Origin: Metabacillus kandeliae
Lineage (GTDB): Bacteria > Bacillota > Bacilli > Bacillales > Bacillaceae
Assembly (NCBI RefSeq): GCF_021166585.1
Contig: NZ_JAJOZE010000003.1
Location: forward strand, 1-64,000
Direction: 5' to 3'
DNA length: 64,000 nt
In this document: in pieces, positions 6,991 to 15,440 of the stretch
How positions within the stretch are numbered: position 1 is the stretch's first letter
Layout: each line of letters begins with the position of its first letter
Notes under the pieces: model-generated
The model's database searches: none
What the model saw: the letters and a program-made list of their open reading frames with translations, nothing else
Told to the model about the DNA's origin: nothing
Translations under genes and position numbers: made by a program

Positions 6991-7560
6991 TTATACCTTG
7001 ATATCGACCGTAACAAAATCTACTTTAAGTTCCGGCCGCTGGTCTAGATGGACTTCTATTTTGCCTGGTTCGTAGTTTAAGACTGGCTTATTTTGCTTCA
7101 CATTAATAATCGGCTTCCGCGGAACAACGTCAATCTTTACCTGCGCCGGCTGAAAATCAATTTTCACGCTGCCAGCTGAGGGAACAAAGCCAATATTAAA
7201 ATCATAAACAGGGGACGCGCTATTTGCCTGAGCCTGCTCGACAACAGGATTGCCGCCGTTCTCAATCCTCATCAGCTGCTCACCTTCGTCCGATCTTCTG
7301 GCAATCCCGCTCAATAGATCCTGATACCCCTGCTGTGCCGCTTCCGCTTTCCTTCTCGCAATGCTTTTCAAATCAACGTCAGCCCTTGCTTCTGTCGTAT
7401 CAATTGTCATTTTCGCTGGAATCGTTTCAATTGAAAGCTCAGCCTGAGGCTGTTCAATTGAGAGATCTGCTTTCGGCTGCTCCTGCTCCATCTTTGGCTG
7501 AATGGTTGTAAGCCCAATTCTTCCTTGGGTACTCTCTAATCTGATCTGAGGGATCTGCAT
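6991..7560 (-). CDS. yviE: YviE, DUF6470 family
   Basis: Protein of 189 residues between flgL and fliW, the place of yviE. It shows the family opening MQIPQIRLESTQGRIGL and a repetitive beta-rich pattern of short segments (QPQAELSIET, then VHLDQRPELKVDF). No biochemical function is known to me. The flgM-csrA operon order supports a role linked to flagella. A hairpin separates it from flgL. Confidence 0.85.
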   Translation of the reverse strand: MQIPQIRLESTQGRIGLTTIQPKMEQEQPKADLSIEQPQAELSIETIPAKMTIDTTEARADVDLKSIARRKAEAAQQGYQDLLSGIARRSDEGEQLMRIENGGNPVVEQAQANSASPVYDFNIGFVPSAGSVKIDFQPAQVKIDVVPRKPIINVKQNKPVLNYEPGKIEVHLDQRPELKVDFVTVDIKV

Positions 7561-7575
7561 TTTACTCCTCCTATA

Positions 7576-7609
7576 AGAAAAGCTATCTTTCTAAAAAGAT
7601 AGCTTTTCA
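7576..7609 (-). terminator. hairpin between flgL and yviE
   Basis: GAAAAGCTATCTTT and its complement form a 13-bp stem followed on the minus strand by TTTTCTTAT. It may terminate part of the transcription after flgL or protect the mRNA end; the downstream genes have no obvious separate promoter. Confidence 0.65.
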
Positions 7610-7612
7610 TTC

Positions 7613-8494
7613 TTATCGTAAAAAGTCCATTAGAGTTGGCTGTATTATTCTAGCACTGACACTGAGTGCTGCGCGGTTGACGCTTTCCTGAATTTTCAGG
7701 TCTGTAATCACCTGTTCGATATCAGCATCTTCGTTATCAGAAAGAATGCGATTTGCGACAACCTCCTGCTGTGCTACCCTGTCATCAATCAATTCAAGTC
7801 GATTGTAACGAGCACCAAGTTCTGAACGTTCTGCACTCATATTATTGAAATGCTTGTCCAGGTTTGCCAGAGGATCATTACTTCCCAATGTATTGGTGTT
7901 TACTGCGTTAATAACGTCCTGCATGGTTTGGAAAAGATCCTTGTCATTTACTTTCCCGCCAAAAGCATTTACCCCATTTACATTGGACTTCAGCGAAACA
8001 CCTTTTATTACTTCAATATTAAAGCTATCCGTTTTGAAACTAGCAGTACCATCTGCAGCAACAGGCGGCTGATCGATTGACGTGCCGTTGAATATATATT
8101 TTCCTGCTACCTGGGTATTTGCCACTCCAATTAAATCCTCGCGAAGCTGTTCCATTTCAGCACCGATTGCTTTTAAATCCTCCGCACTATTCGAACCATT
8201 CCGTGCCTGAACAGTCAGCTCACGAAAACGCTGAAAAACCTGCGTCCCCTGCTCAATCCCGCTCTCCGAATTATCCATCCATGTATAAGATTCAGACAAA
8301 TTTCGCTTAAACTGCTCAACCTCCGTCAGGTTCGTCCGGTAGAACATTCCCTTCATGGCCACAACCGGGTCATCAGAAGGTCTGCTGATTTTCTTTCCTG
8401 TGGACAGCTGGTTTTGGAGCTTGTCCATGCTGCCGTAGCTTTTGCTTAGATTGCTAAGTGAGTTTTGGGCGAGCATTCCTTGTGTTACGCGCAT
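7613..8494 (-). CDS. flgL: flagellar hook-associated protein FlgL (HAP3)
   Basis: Junction protein between hook and filament, 293 residues. It is flagellin-like at both ends: MRVTQGMLAQNSLSNL, then LSTGKKISRPSDDPV, and near the C-terminus YNRLELIDDRVAQQ. Length is normal for Bacillus. It follows flgK by about 10 nt in the same operon. Confidence 0.94.
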   Translation of the reverse strand: MRVTQGMLAQNSLSNLSKSYGSMDKLQNQLSTGKKISRPSDDPVVAMKGMFYRTNLTEVEQFKRNLSESYTWMDNSESGIEQGTQVFQRFRELTVQARNGSNSAEDLKAIGAEMEQLREDLIGVANTQVAGKYIFNGTSIDQPPVAADGTASFKTDSFNIEVIKGVSLKSNVNGVNAFGGKVNDKDLFQTMQDVINAVNTNTLGSNDPLANLDKHFNNMSAERSELGARYNRLELIDDRVAQQEVVANRILSDNEDADIEQVITDLKIQESVNRAALSVSARIIQPTLMDFLR

Positions 8495-8504
8495 TATCTC
8501 TTAC

Positions 8505-10007
8505 CTACCTTCCGACGAGGCCCATGCCGTTAATGATTTTATCGAGCAGTTCATCCTGAACGGTGATCATCCGGGCTGAAGCGTTGTATGCATGCTGAAA
8601 CTGGATCATGTTTGTCATTTCTTCATCAAGGGAGACGGCGCTGACAGATTGTCTTCGCTGGTCGACCGCGTCTCTTAATGTTGTGCTGTTTTGGGTCATT
8701 TTGTCTGCTTCCTGTGCGTCGACCGCCATTCCGCCGATTAAGCTTTCGTAAAAGTTTTGGAACGTGGTTGTTTTCCCGTCAATAACGAAGCTGCCGTTTT
8801 TCACGTTGGCAAGCTTTGTAGCATTGCTTCCGTCCCCTACAGTTCCTGTGCCGGACGCAGCAATATAGTCTGTTGAAGCTAAAATCTCATTTGATAGCTT
8901 GATAGAGGCTGCTGCCCCCTTTGCATCAGTCATTGGAGCAAAAAAGTCTGCTTTCGTGCTGTTCAGATTGTAGCCCGCCTGATGAACCTTATTAAACTCC
9001 TGCGCAAAGTTAAACGCCATTGCATCAAGACTGTCTATCATTTCTCCATACGTTCCCTGCGTTTTCCCTGAGGAATCAACAAACCCATAAGAATCTGCTA
9101 AACTCTTCATTTTCCCTTCTTTATCAAGCTTGTCAAAATTTACTGTATTAGTTCCTATGTTCAGGCCAGTCAAAGAACCATTACTGTCATACGATACCGA
9201 AACATCGGCTGAGCTCCTCCCAGGGCCATCCACAAGCGTCCCTGCAGGTGTATTATCGCTGCCGATGATTTTAATTGTCGCAATTCCTTGAGCAATCGGA
9301 AGTGCATTCCCGCCGCTTCCTGTATAAGAAACATCAATCTTTACAAGAGAAGACAGCTGGTCAATCAAACTGTCACGAGCGTCATATAAATCATTCGGCA
9401 GATAGCCATTCGGTTCAACAGAAGAAATCTGCTTGTTCAAGCTGTCAATTTGCTTTCCGATCGAATCAATCTGCTTCGCTGTTACATCTACTTCGCTTTT
9501 CAAATCACCGCGGACGGCTGTCAGTGAATTGGACAGGTAATTAAACGTATCGGCAACAGCTTGTCCACGCTGCCGTACCACGGCGCGCGCTCCTGCATTC
9601 GTCGGATTAACGGCAAGGTCCTGCAGTGACTGCCAGAACTGGTCCATCGTTTTAGACAAACCGGTATCAGATGGCTCGTTCATGATCTCTTCCATCTTCT
9701 GCATGGCTTCTGATCTGGAATCCCAGTAGCCGAGCTTTGTGCTCTCGCCTCTATATTGCAGGTCTAAGAATCCTTCACGGATGCGTTCAATGGATCCAGC
9801 CTGGACGCCTGTTCCCATTTGGCCTGGAATTTTGGCTGCGTTTAAGCCTGGTGCAGGGTAAGGTTCTGTTTGCTCGAAATTGACGCGCTGGCGGGTGTAG
9901 CCTGGTGTATTGGCGTTTGATATATTGTGGCCGGTTGTATACAGGGCTCCCTGCTGGGTTGTCATTCCCCTGCGAGCCGTTTCCAAACCAAAAAAGGTTG
10001 ACGTCAT
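8505..10007 (-). CDS. flgK: flagellar hook-associated protein FlgK (HAP1)
   Basis: First junction protein on the hook, 500 residues. The N-terminus carries the rod/hook signature TTGHNISNANTPGYTRQRV and the C-terminus SLDEEMTNMIQFQHAYNAS, both standard. The middle is variable. It follows flgN by 16 nt and is exported by the flagellar type III apparatus, so it has no signal peptide. Confidence 0.95.
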   Translation of the reverse strand: MTSTFFGLETARRGMTTQQGALYTTGHNISNANTPGYTRQRVNFEQTEPYPAPGLNAAKIPGQMGTGVQAGSIERIREGFLDLQYRGESTKLGYWDSRSEAMQKMEEIMNEPSDTGLSKTMDQFWQSLQDLAVNPTNAGARAVVRQRGQAVADTFNYLSNSLTAVRGDLKSEVDVTAKQIDSIGKQIDSLNKQISSVEPNGYLPNDLYDARDSLIDQLSSLVKIDVSYTGSGGNALPIAQGIATIKIIGSDNTPAGTLVDGPGRSSADVSVSYDSNGSLTGLNIGTNTVNFDKLDKEGKMKSLADSYGFVDSSGKTQGTYGEMIDSLDAMAFNFAQEFNKVHQAGYNLNSTKADFFAPMTDAKGAAASIKLSNEILASTDYIAASGTGTVGDGSNATKLANVKNGSFVIDGKTTTFQNFYESLIGGMAVDAQEADKMTQNSTTLRDAVDQRRQSVSAVSLDEEMTNMIQFQHAYNASARMITVQDELLDKIINGMGLVGR

Positions 10008-10023
10008 GTTTTTTCCTCCGTGC

Positions 10024-10506
10024 TTATGCTTTTGAGTCGAAGAGCGATCTTCGCTTCGGTTCCGTTTCCTTTTGTACAGTTGGGCGGGAGTAGTTTGGCG
10101 TTTGTTCTCTCGGCAGCAGCATATCCATTGTCATCCTTACAAATTGCAAGGCCTGCTGGGACAGCTGGTGGTTCAGCTGATTGGCTGTTTTGAGCTTGCT
10201 CATCACATCAGTGAATTCCCCGAGAAGGCTTGTTAGCTTTACTTTCTCCGCGCCCTTTGCTTTATTGATGCAATCTGTCAGGGTGAGGTCATGCTCTCTT
10301 TGCAAAAACTCTGCCGCATACTGAATTCTTCCAGCCTCAGCCTCTTGAATGGACCGAACGGCTGCCTGTTCCCTTAAAAGAAGATTTTTCAGATCATCAG
10401 CTCTGTCCTTTTTCAGAAGGTCTGTTTTTTCAAGTGCCATTTCGTAAAGCTCCGTATTCAATTGAAGCAGCCTCTCCAGGCTTGAAATCAGTTTTTCTGC
10501 CGGCAT
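10024..10506 (-). CDS. flgN: flagellar export chaperone FlgN
   Basis: Helical cytoplasmic protein of 160 residues that chaperones FlgK and FlgL. The sequence is coiled-coil-like (SSLERLLQLNTELYEMALEK) with the late MTMDMLLPREQ region and a basic tail. Position between flgM and flgK is the usual one. Confidence 0.88.
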   Translation of the reverse strand: MPAEKLISSLERLLQLNTELYEMALEKTDLLKKDRADDLKNLLLREQAAVRSIQEAEAGRIQYAAEFLQREHDLTLTDCINKAKGAEKVKLTSLLGEFTDVMSKLKTANQLNHQLSQQALQFVRMTMDMLLPREQTPNYSRPTVQKETEPKRRSLFDSKA

Positions 10507-10522
10507 AGCTTATCACTCCTGT

Positions 10523-10783
10523 TTATTGCTTGCGAAAGAAATCTACGATGCTGTTTGCAACTGTGTTTGGATCTACTTTATATGTTCCGTTCTCTACTTG
10601 TTTTTTCAATGCTTCCACTTTTTCCTGGCGGGCCTGAACAATGCTGTTTGCCTGAAGGTCTTTCGCTGCGCTTGAAATTTCTACCTTGTCTTTTTTCTGT
10701 GCAGCCGCTTCCGGTTTGGCCATTTTATCTAGACTTTTTTGATATGGATTAATTCCAGATACATTGTGGTTGTTAATCTTCAT
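10523..10783 (-). CDS. flgM: anti-sigma-D factor FlgM
   Basis: Holds sigma-D inactive until the hook is complete. It has 86 residues, starts MKINNHNVSGINPYQ, carries the KKDKVEISSAAKDLQ segment and ends NTVANSIVDFFRKQ, all typical of Bacillus FlgM. It is the first gene of the flgM-flgN-flgK-flgL operon and lies downstream of a sigma-D promoter, giving feedback on its own target. Confidence 0.93.
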   Translation of the reverse strand: MKINNHNVSGINPYQKSLDKMAKPEAAAQKKDKVEISSAAKDLQANSIVQARQEKVEALKKQVENGTYKVDPNTVANSIVDFFRKQ

Positions 10784-10829
10784 GAAAACCCCTCCATCAC
10801 TTATTTTTCGGACTTCTTGGATACTCTTA

Positions 10830-10856
10830 GTATCGTCAGGATTTACTTGATGTTTA
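10830..10856 (-). promoter_or_regulatory. sigma-D promoter of flgM operon
   Basis: On the minus strand TAAA, 15 nt, then GACGATAC, matching six of eight positions of the sigma-D -10 element. It lies about 45 bp before flgM. Confidence 0.7.
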
Positions 10857-10864
10857 GTCCGTTT

Positions 10865-11281
10865 CTATTTTTCAGGAGAATTGGCATAGTAGGTATTGCG
10901 TGATTCCTGGACCTTTTGGCGCAGGCGATCTTCTTCGCGATTCATTTGGCTTATTTGTGCTTCCAAATCTTTTTTGCAGCTCAGGCACAATTTCCCTTCT
11001 CTGATCATCGCGCGGCATTTTTCGCAAGGATAGCCGAGATTTTTGAAATTGGAAATCTGGATGCGCCCAAGACGGATGAACTTCAGAACAAGCTCTTCCT
11101 CAACACCTGTACCCGCAACAACTTCATCAATATTGGCGCTTCTATTTTCTCTTTTTCTTAAGTAACTGTAGACTGCATCAAATTTCCGCTCTTCTTTTTG
11201 GTAGCAGTCATTGCAGACTGTTCGGAATTGGGTTTGGACAAACAGCCCGTCGCAGTTTGGGCAATTCGCTAATTCATTCAT
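10865..11281 (-). CDS. yvyF: YvyF, TIGR03826-type flagellar operon protein
   Basis: Protein of 138 residues with two Cys-rich metal sites: CPNCDGLF with CNDC near the N-terminus, and CEKC with CLSCK in the second half. Between them is a helical part (IDEVVAGTGVEEELVLKFI) that looks like a small helix-turn-helix. It lies between the comF genes and flgM, as in B. subtilis. The function is not established; DNA binding is an inference from the fold pattern. Confidence 0.88.
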   Translation of the reverse strand: MNELANCPNCDGLFVQTQFRTVCNDCYQKEERKFDAVYSYLRKRENRSANIDEVVAGTGVEEELVLKFIRLGRIQISNFKNLGYPCEKCRAMIREGKLCLSCKKDLEAQISQMNREEDRLRQKVQESRNTYYANSPEK

Positions 11282-11338
11282 ATGGTTTTCTCCTATTATT
11301 GTACTCTACTCTCATTATCGGTGCAGGAAGGAAAAGGT

Positions 11339-12025
11339 TTAGCCTCTGATCAAGGTCAGTGAGGAGACAGAGCTGGCACCGTTTTCCAGAAGAATTTTGG
11401 CTGCCTGCCTGACGGTAAAGCCTGTTGTATAAAGATCATCGATTAAAAGGAGGTGTTTGTTCTGAATATCATCTGCATAGGAAAGCTGAAAAAGGTGAAG
11501 GTTTTGGAGGCGCTCTTTGCGGGATTTTTTGGATTGTTTTTCAGTGGAGATGCGCTTCAAGGGGTGGAGCATGGGGATAGGAATTTGCTTTGCCAGCAGC
11601 TCAGCCTGGTTGAAGCCTCTTTCGTACAGCCGCTCTTCGGAGAGAGGGATGGGGACGGCTGCTTCTGCTTCTCGGAAATGCTCTCTATATGTCTTATTCA
11701 TTTCTCCGGCAAAAAGCTTGGAAAGCTCGGCGTCACCGCGGAATTTGTACCGCGCCAGAACAGCTTTCATCTCTTCATTGTACTGATAAATCGAGATGTT
11801 TTTGGTTAATACACCAGCCCATTCGCGGTTTTTGTTCCATCTGAAGCAGTCGCTGCATTCCTGATTATCCGGCATGCTTCTGGAACAGACGGGACAATAT
11901 GGCCCTCCCAGTTTTTTCAAAGGCAACAGGCAATCTTGGCAGGCAGCAGGGGGTTCGGCCATAAGCAGCAAGGTTTTCCAGGAGACTGTTTCTGAGAGAC
12001 GTGCGTCACATAAAAGGCATCTCAT
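11339..12025 (-). CDS. comFC: competence protein ComFC (phosphoribosyltransferase-like)
   Basis: Late competence protein of 228 residues needed for DNA uptake. The N-terminal zinc site has CLLC, CQDC, CPVC and CSDC pairs. The C-terminal part is a type I phosphoribosyltransferase-like domain with the PRPP-type loop LLIDDLYTTGFT. The start is the ATG of MRCLLCDARL, overlapping the comFB end by 20 nt; upstream in-frame residues are not conserved. Confidence 0.92.
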   Translation of the reverse strand: MRCLLCDARLSETVSWKTLLLMAEPPAACQDCLLPLKKLGGPYCPVCSRSMPDNQECSDCFRWNKNREWAGVLTKNISIYQYNEEMKAVLARYKFRGDAELSKLFAGEMNKTYREHFREAEAAVPIPLSEERLYERGFNQAELLAKQIPIPMLHPLKRISTEKQSKKSRKERLQNLHLFQLSYADDIQNKHLLLIDDLYTTGFTVRQAAKILLENGASSVSSLTLIRG

Positions 12026-12299
12026 TTTGACGGCTCTTTTCACACAGAGGATTGTCCGAGACGAGCTTAGCACATTCGGCGAGAATGATGATCAGTGATG
12101 TAGCTTCCTGTTTGTCAATGAAGGCTGCTTTTACGTAGGTGGTGCCAGCCCTTTCTGTTACATAGCGGGGAGTTGTCCGATTTAAGGCAAGAGCCAGTAC
12201 GTCGCTCTGGCATTTCTCGCACGTGCAATTCATCTGCAGGCTTTTTAAATGAGTATCTAGCAAATCAGCCATAATTTGTTCCATCACATTTACGACCAT
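12006..12299 (-). CDS. comFB: competence protein ComFB
   Basis: Protein of 97 residues starting MVVNVMEQIMADLLD, with a ribosome site AAAAGGAGG. It has the family CTCEKCQSDVLALALN zinc-type motif followed by PPRYV-like TPRYVTERAG. In B. subtilis comFB is dispensable or minor for transformation, and homologues have been linked to cyclic dinucleotide binding; I cannot judge that here. It lies between comFA and comFC. Confidence 0.9.
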   Translation of the reverse strand: MVVNVMEQIMADLLDTHLKSLQMNCTCEKCQSDVLALALNRTTPRYVTERAGTTYVKAAFIDKQEATSLIIILAECAKLVSDNPLCEKSRQNEMPFM

Positions 12300-12346
12300 G
12301 CTGACGCCTCCTTTTAGTGGAAACTATTACCCTTACTATAAAAAAC

Positions 12347-13717
12347 TTACCTTTTTTCCGCAAGATTGTTCATGCGCTGAATGTGGTGTCTTCCCTTGAC
12401 CATGGCTTCTGTTTTTCCGAAATGGAAAAATAATATCACCCCATTAGGAAAATCCGCATGCCGCCCTACCCTTCCGCAGATCTGTACAAGGGCACTTTCG
12501 GTGAAAACATCATCCTCCGCGCCAAGCACGCAAGCATCGGAATTGGGAATGGTTACGCCTCTTTCCAAAATGGTCGTTGTAACGATTACGGGAGTTTCTT
12601 TTTTCCGAAACTTCATGACTTTTTCTTTCCGATCAGGATCTTCTGCAAAAACGCCTTCAATCCGGGTGTCGAGCTCTTTTAACAAAGCCGTAGCAGTTTT
12701 AAGAGTTTCAATATCAGGCACAAATAGAAAGGCCTGCTTCTCTTCTGCAAGGTGCTTTTTAATCCATTCTTCCAGCAGTGCAGGGAGCTTTCCTTTCTCA
12801 AGCTTCCTTTTCCAATTTCCGATCCATTTAAAAGAAGGAACAGGAAGCGGATGGCCATGGTATCTTTGCGGAATTTGAACAGCGTCAAGCTGCCCTTTCT
12901 TTACTAGCTGCTGCATGTGAGAAGAAGGTGTGGCTGTTAAGTAGATCAGGCTGCTCTCTGGCTTCCGTGCGGTACTGACTGCATACTGCAGGGCCTTATC
13001 CATTGAGTAAGGGAAAGCATCCACTTCATCCACAATCATCACGTCAAAGGCCTTGTAGAAGCGCAGCAGCTGATGAGTAGTGGCGATTGTCAGCATGGCA
13101 TTTTCAAAACGGTCCTCGGTGCCGCCGTACAGAGCAGCGATGCTTGTCTCAGGAAAAGCTTTATGCAGTCTAGGCTTTAATTCCAGCACAACATCTGAGC
13201 GTGGTGAAGCAAGGCACACCTTTTTTCCTGCTTCCAAGGCAGTTTGGATGCCTTTAAAAAGAATTTCGGTTTTCCCTGCGCCGCAAACGGCCCAGACAAG
13301 GAGTTCGTTTCCATTTGCAACAGCTTCCACCATTTTCTGAGATGCTGCTTCCTGCATAGGAGAGAGTGTTCCTTTCCAATCCAGCAGGCATGGCTGTTTA
13401 TCTGTTTTATTAGGAGAGCCTGTCCAGCGATAAAGCGGTGTACACTCGCTCACTCTGCCCATCATAAGGCAGTTTCTGCAATAGCGGCAGTCTTTATGGC
13501 AGCTGGCACAGTAAAATACAGCGTAAAATCGCTGCTCCTTCACGTGGCATCTTGCACATCTCCATTTGCCGGAGATCTTTTGCACACCAGGAACAGATGT
13601 GATCAGTTGTTGAGATTGGAATGCGAGGATTTCTTCTTTTAGAAATGGGGTTTCCTGCTGCAATAGCTGTCTGCTGCAGAAGAGGAGTTCAGGGGTTAAC
13701 GGAGGAGAGGTATTCAG
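12347..13717 (-). CDS. comFA: competence DNA translocase ComFA
   Basis: DEAD-type ATPase that helps pull single-stranded DNA into the cytoplasm. Near the N-terminus is a four-Cys zinc site (CARC, CASC, CRYC). Then follow Walker A AVCGAGKTE, the DEVD box, TATPSS, TTTILERGVT and GRVGRHADFP. The start is probably the CTG at 13717: AAGGAAG lies 7 nt upstream, it overlaps the preceding stop as CTGA, and the resulting N-terminus (LNTSPPLTPELLFCSRQLL) aligns with B. subtilis ComFA. The next possible start, TTG at 13663, has no ribosome site. From 13717 it is 456 residues, the normal size. Confidence 0.9.
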   Translation of the reverse strand: MNTSPPLTPELLFCSRQLLQQETPFLKEEILAFQSQQLITSVPGVQKISGKWRCARCHVKEQRFYAVFYCASCHKDCRYCRNCLMMGRVSECTPLYRWTGSPNKTDKQPCLLDWKGTLSPMQEAASQKMVEAVANGNELLVWAVCGAGKTEILFKGIQTALEAGKKVCLASPRSDVVLELKPRLHKAFPETSIAALYGGTEDRFENAMLTIATTHQLLRFYKAFDVMIVDEVDAFPYSMDKALQYAVSTARKPESSLIYLTATPSSHMQQLVKKGQLDAVQIPQRYHGHPLPVPSFKWIGNWKRKLEKGKLPALLEEWIKKHLAEEKQAFLFVPDIETLKTATALLKELDTRIEGVFAEDPDRKEKVMKFRKKETPVIVTTTILERGVTIPNSDACVLGAEDDVFTESALVQICGRVGRHADFPNGVILFFHFGKTEAMVKGRHHIQRMNNLAEKR

Positions 13718-13902
13718 TAGGCATCTTCCTTTTGGTTCATAATTTTGCGGTAGCGCTTTTCAACGCTTAGCTTTGTGCGCTCCAATTTGGCGGCAATTTC
13801 CCTGTATCTCATGCCTTCTTCACGAAGCGAGATCAGTTTTCGGTCCTCAAGCGTAGACCAATGCTTGTAAGTTCTTTGCGAGCTTTCGTTCATGTCCTTC
13901 AA
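13714..13902 (-). CDS. small SANT/Myb-like DNA-binding protein
   Basis: About 62 residues with a Myb/SANT-like three-helix pattern: two conserved Trp/Leu positions in HWSTLEDRKLISL, then GMRYREIAAKLERTKLSVEKRYRKI, the usual recognition-helix layout. The start is a TTG at 13902 with AGGAAGGTGA upstream; an ATG three codons later is also possible but its ribosome site is too close. It overlaps comFA at CTGA, so it may be translationally coupled to it. Its target is unknown. Confidence 0.7.
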   Translation of the reverse strand: MKDMNESSQRTYKHWSTLEDRKLISLREEGMRYREIAAKLERTKLSVEKRYRKIMNQKEDAY

Positions 13903-13974
13903 TTTCTTCACCTTCCTGCAGAGATATTTTGACCGATTTATGGAAATCTGTCCATACTTGTCCAAAAATCAGTA

Positions 13975-14006
13975 TAAAAGCCCTGTATTTAATCCAGGGC
14001 TTTTAA
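13975..14006 (-). terminator. terminator after degV
   Basis: AAAAGCCCTG and CAGGGCTTTT form a 10-bp stem with T-rich flanks. It separates degV from the SANT-like gene and comFA. Confidence 0.85.
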
Positions 14007-14010
14007 TCCA

Positions 14011-14856
14011 TTAATCCTTTTTACACCATCCTAGACCGATCGCTCCCTCACCAAGATGAGTGCCAATGACAGGTCCAAAATAACTCAAATAAAATTCCAC
14101 ATGCGGATATTCAGCAGAAAGCTCGCTCATTAACTCCTTCGCTTCCTCTTCACGATTTGCGTGAATGACCGCTGCTCTCAATGGCAAGCCAATTCTGGCA
14201 TCTTCATCAAACAGCTCAAAAATCCGGCTGAGCGCTTTTTTGCGGGTCCGGATTTTTTCAAACGGAACGATCTTTTTATCAACAAAATGCAGCAGCGGCT
14301 TCACCTGCAGAAGACTTCCGATAAAAGCCTGCGCACCATTCAGGCGGCCGCCGCGCTGCAGGTGGGTAAGATCATCCACCATAAAGTAAGCTCTAACGGT
14401 TTGTTTCGTCTCATCAAGCTTCTGGATGATTTCATTGGGCTCGGCGCCTTGCGCGGCAAGCTCTGCCGCCTGAATGGCAAAGAAGCCCTGTACCATGCAG
14501 CTAATTTCAGAATCATAGGAGTAGACCTTAAGCCCGTCCACCATCTTGCCTGCTGCAATGGCACCGTTGTAGGTCCCGCTGATCCCGCTGGACAGGTGGA
14601 TGCTGATGACTGCGTCATACGTTTTGGCCATCTCTTCAAACGTTTCCTGAAACAAGCCGACAGATGGCTGAGATGTGGTCGGCAGCTCCTTCTTATGCCG
14701 AACCTCTGTATAAAAATCATCCGCTGTTAAATTGACCTCTTCCTGATAGGTTTCTCCGCCGAGAACCACACTGAGAGGGATCATATGTATATGGTATTTT
14801 CCCCGCAGTTCTTTCGGGATATAGGCCGTACTATCAGTTAAAATCGCCGTTTTCAT
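14011..14856 (-). CDS. degV: DegV family fatty-acid-binding protein (FakB type)
   Basis: Binds a fatty acid and presents it to the kinase FakA for phosphorylation. It has 281 residues, with the family opening ILTDSTAYIPKEL, then TTSQPSVGLFQETFEEM and HLSSGISGTYNGA, and the late GPVIGTHLGEGAIGLGW. It lies between comFA and degU, the place of yviA in B. subtilis. A palindrome shared with the hag upstream region lies about 100 bp before the start. Confidence 0.92.
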   Translation of the reverse strand: MKTAILTDSTAYIPKELRGKYHIHMIPLSVVLGGETYQEEVNLTADDFYTEVRHKKELPTTSQPSVGLFQETFEEMAKTYDAVISIHLSSGISGTYNGAIAAGKMVDGLKVYSYDSEISCMVQGFFAIQAAELAAQGAEPNEIIQKLDETKQTVRAYFMVDDLTHLQRGGRLNGAQAFIGSLLQVKPLLHFVDKKIVPFEKIRTRKKALSRIFELFDEDARIGLPLRAAVIHANREEEAKELMSELSAEYPHVEFYLSYFGPVIGTHLGEGAIGLGWCKKD

Positions 14857-14954
14857 AATAGCTTGAAACCTTCCTTACACGAATTTTAAGCAATACCTAT
14901 AGTGTATAGAATATTCGGGGAAAATTCATTAGTTTCTTTTTGAAAAAAGGGGTA

Positions 14955-14973
14955 ATCAAACGTTTGTTTAAGA
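14955..14973. promoter_or_regulatory. second copy of the CAAACGTTTG element
   Basis: The same 19 bases as at 6301-6319, centred on the palindrome CAAACGTTTG, lie about 100 bp before degV. A shared regulator is possible. Confidence 0.4.
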
Positions 14974-15002
14974 GTGGGGATTAGAGCCTGTAACGCGGGG
15001 TG

Positions 15003-15331
15003 GCTCTTTGTAACCGGCCCTTCGGGAAATTAAGCCCCTATTTTGAGAATATAACAGCCGGTTTCGGGAAATTCCACTCTCTATTCGGGAATATAAAGCT
15101 GCGGTTCGGGAATATGCTGCTGTACTGGGTGCCAAAATTGATTTTCTACTCTCCAAAAGTTAATTTTGCGGCTCCAATTACCCTGTGCAGTTTTAAGTAT
15201 TGCTCCCTAACCCGGTCCGCTCTTTGTAACCGGCCCTTCGGGAAATTAAGCCCCTATTTTGAGAATATAACAGCCGGTTTCGGGAAATTCCACTCTCTAT
15301 TCGGGAATATAAAGCTGCGGTTCGGGAATAT
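15003..15331. repeat. 113-bp direct repeat made of 21-bp units
   Basis: 15003-15115 and 15219-15331 are identical over 113 bp, and the flanks after each copy remain alike (GTGCCAAAAT, then AAAAGTTAATTTTGC). Inside each copy a motif of the type TTCGGGAATATAA recurs exactly every 21 bp, with CGGGAA or TGAGAA at 15023, 15044, 15065, 15086 and 15107. The frames through it are by-products of the 21-bp period. The rest of the degV-degU gap (14857-15440) holds no gene that I can see. Confidence 0.9.
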
Positions 15332-15395
15332 CCTTCTTCACCAAGTGCCAAAATCCATTTTCCACTTCGAAAAAGTTAATTTTGCACCTCATCAA

Positions 15396-15429
15396 TAAAA
15401 AAAGCCCATCCCACTAAAGGGACAGGCTC
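15396..15429 (-). terminator. terminator after degU
   Basis: On the minus strand AGCCTGTCCC and GGGATGGGCT form a stem followed by seven T. Confidence 0.82.
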
Positions 15430-15440
15430 TCTCTTCCAAA

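Noticed and set aside
15000-15398. 132-codon frame in the degV-degU gap
   Set aside because: It is a by-product of the 21-bp repeats and the 113-bp duplication; no ribosome site and Tyr/Ser/Arg periodicity only.
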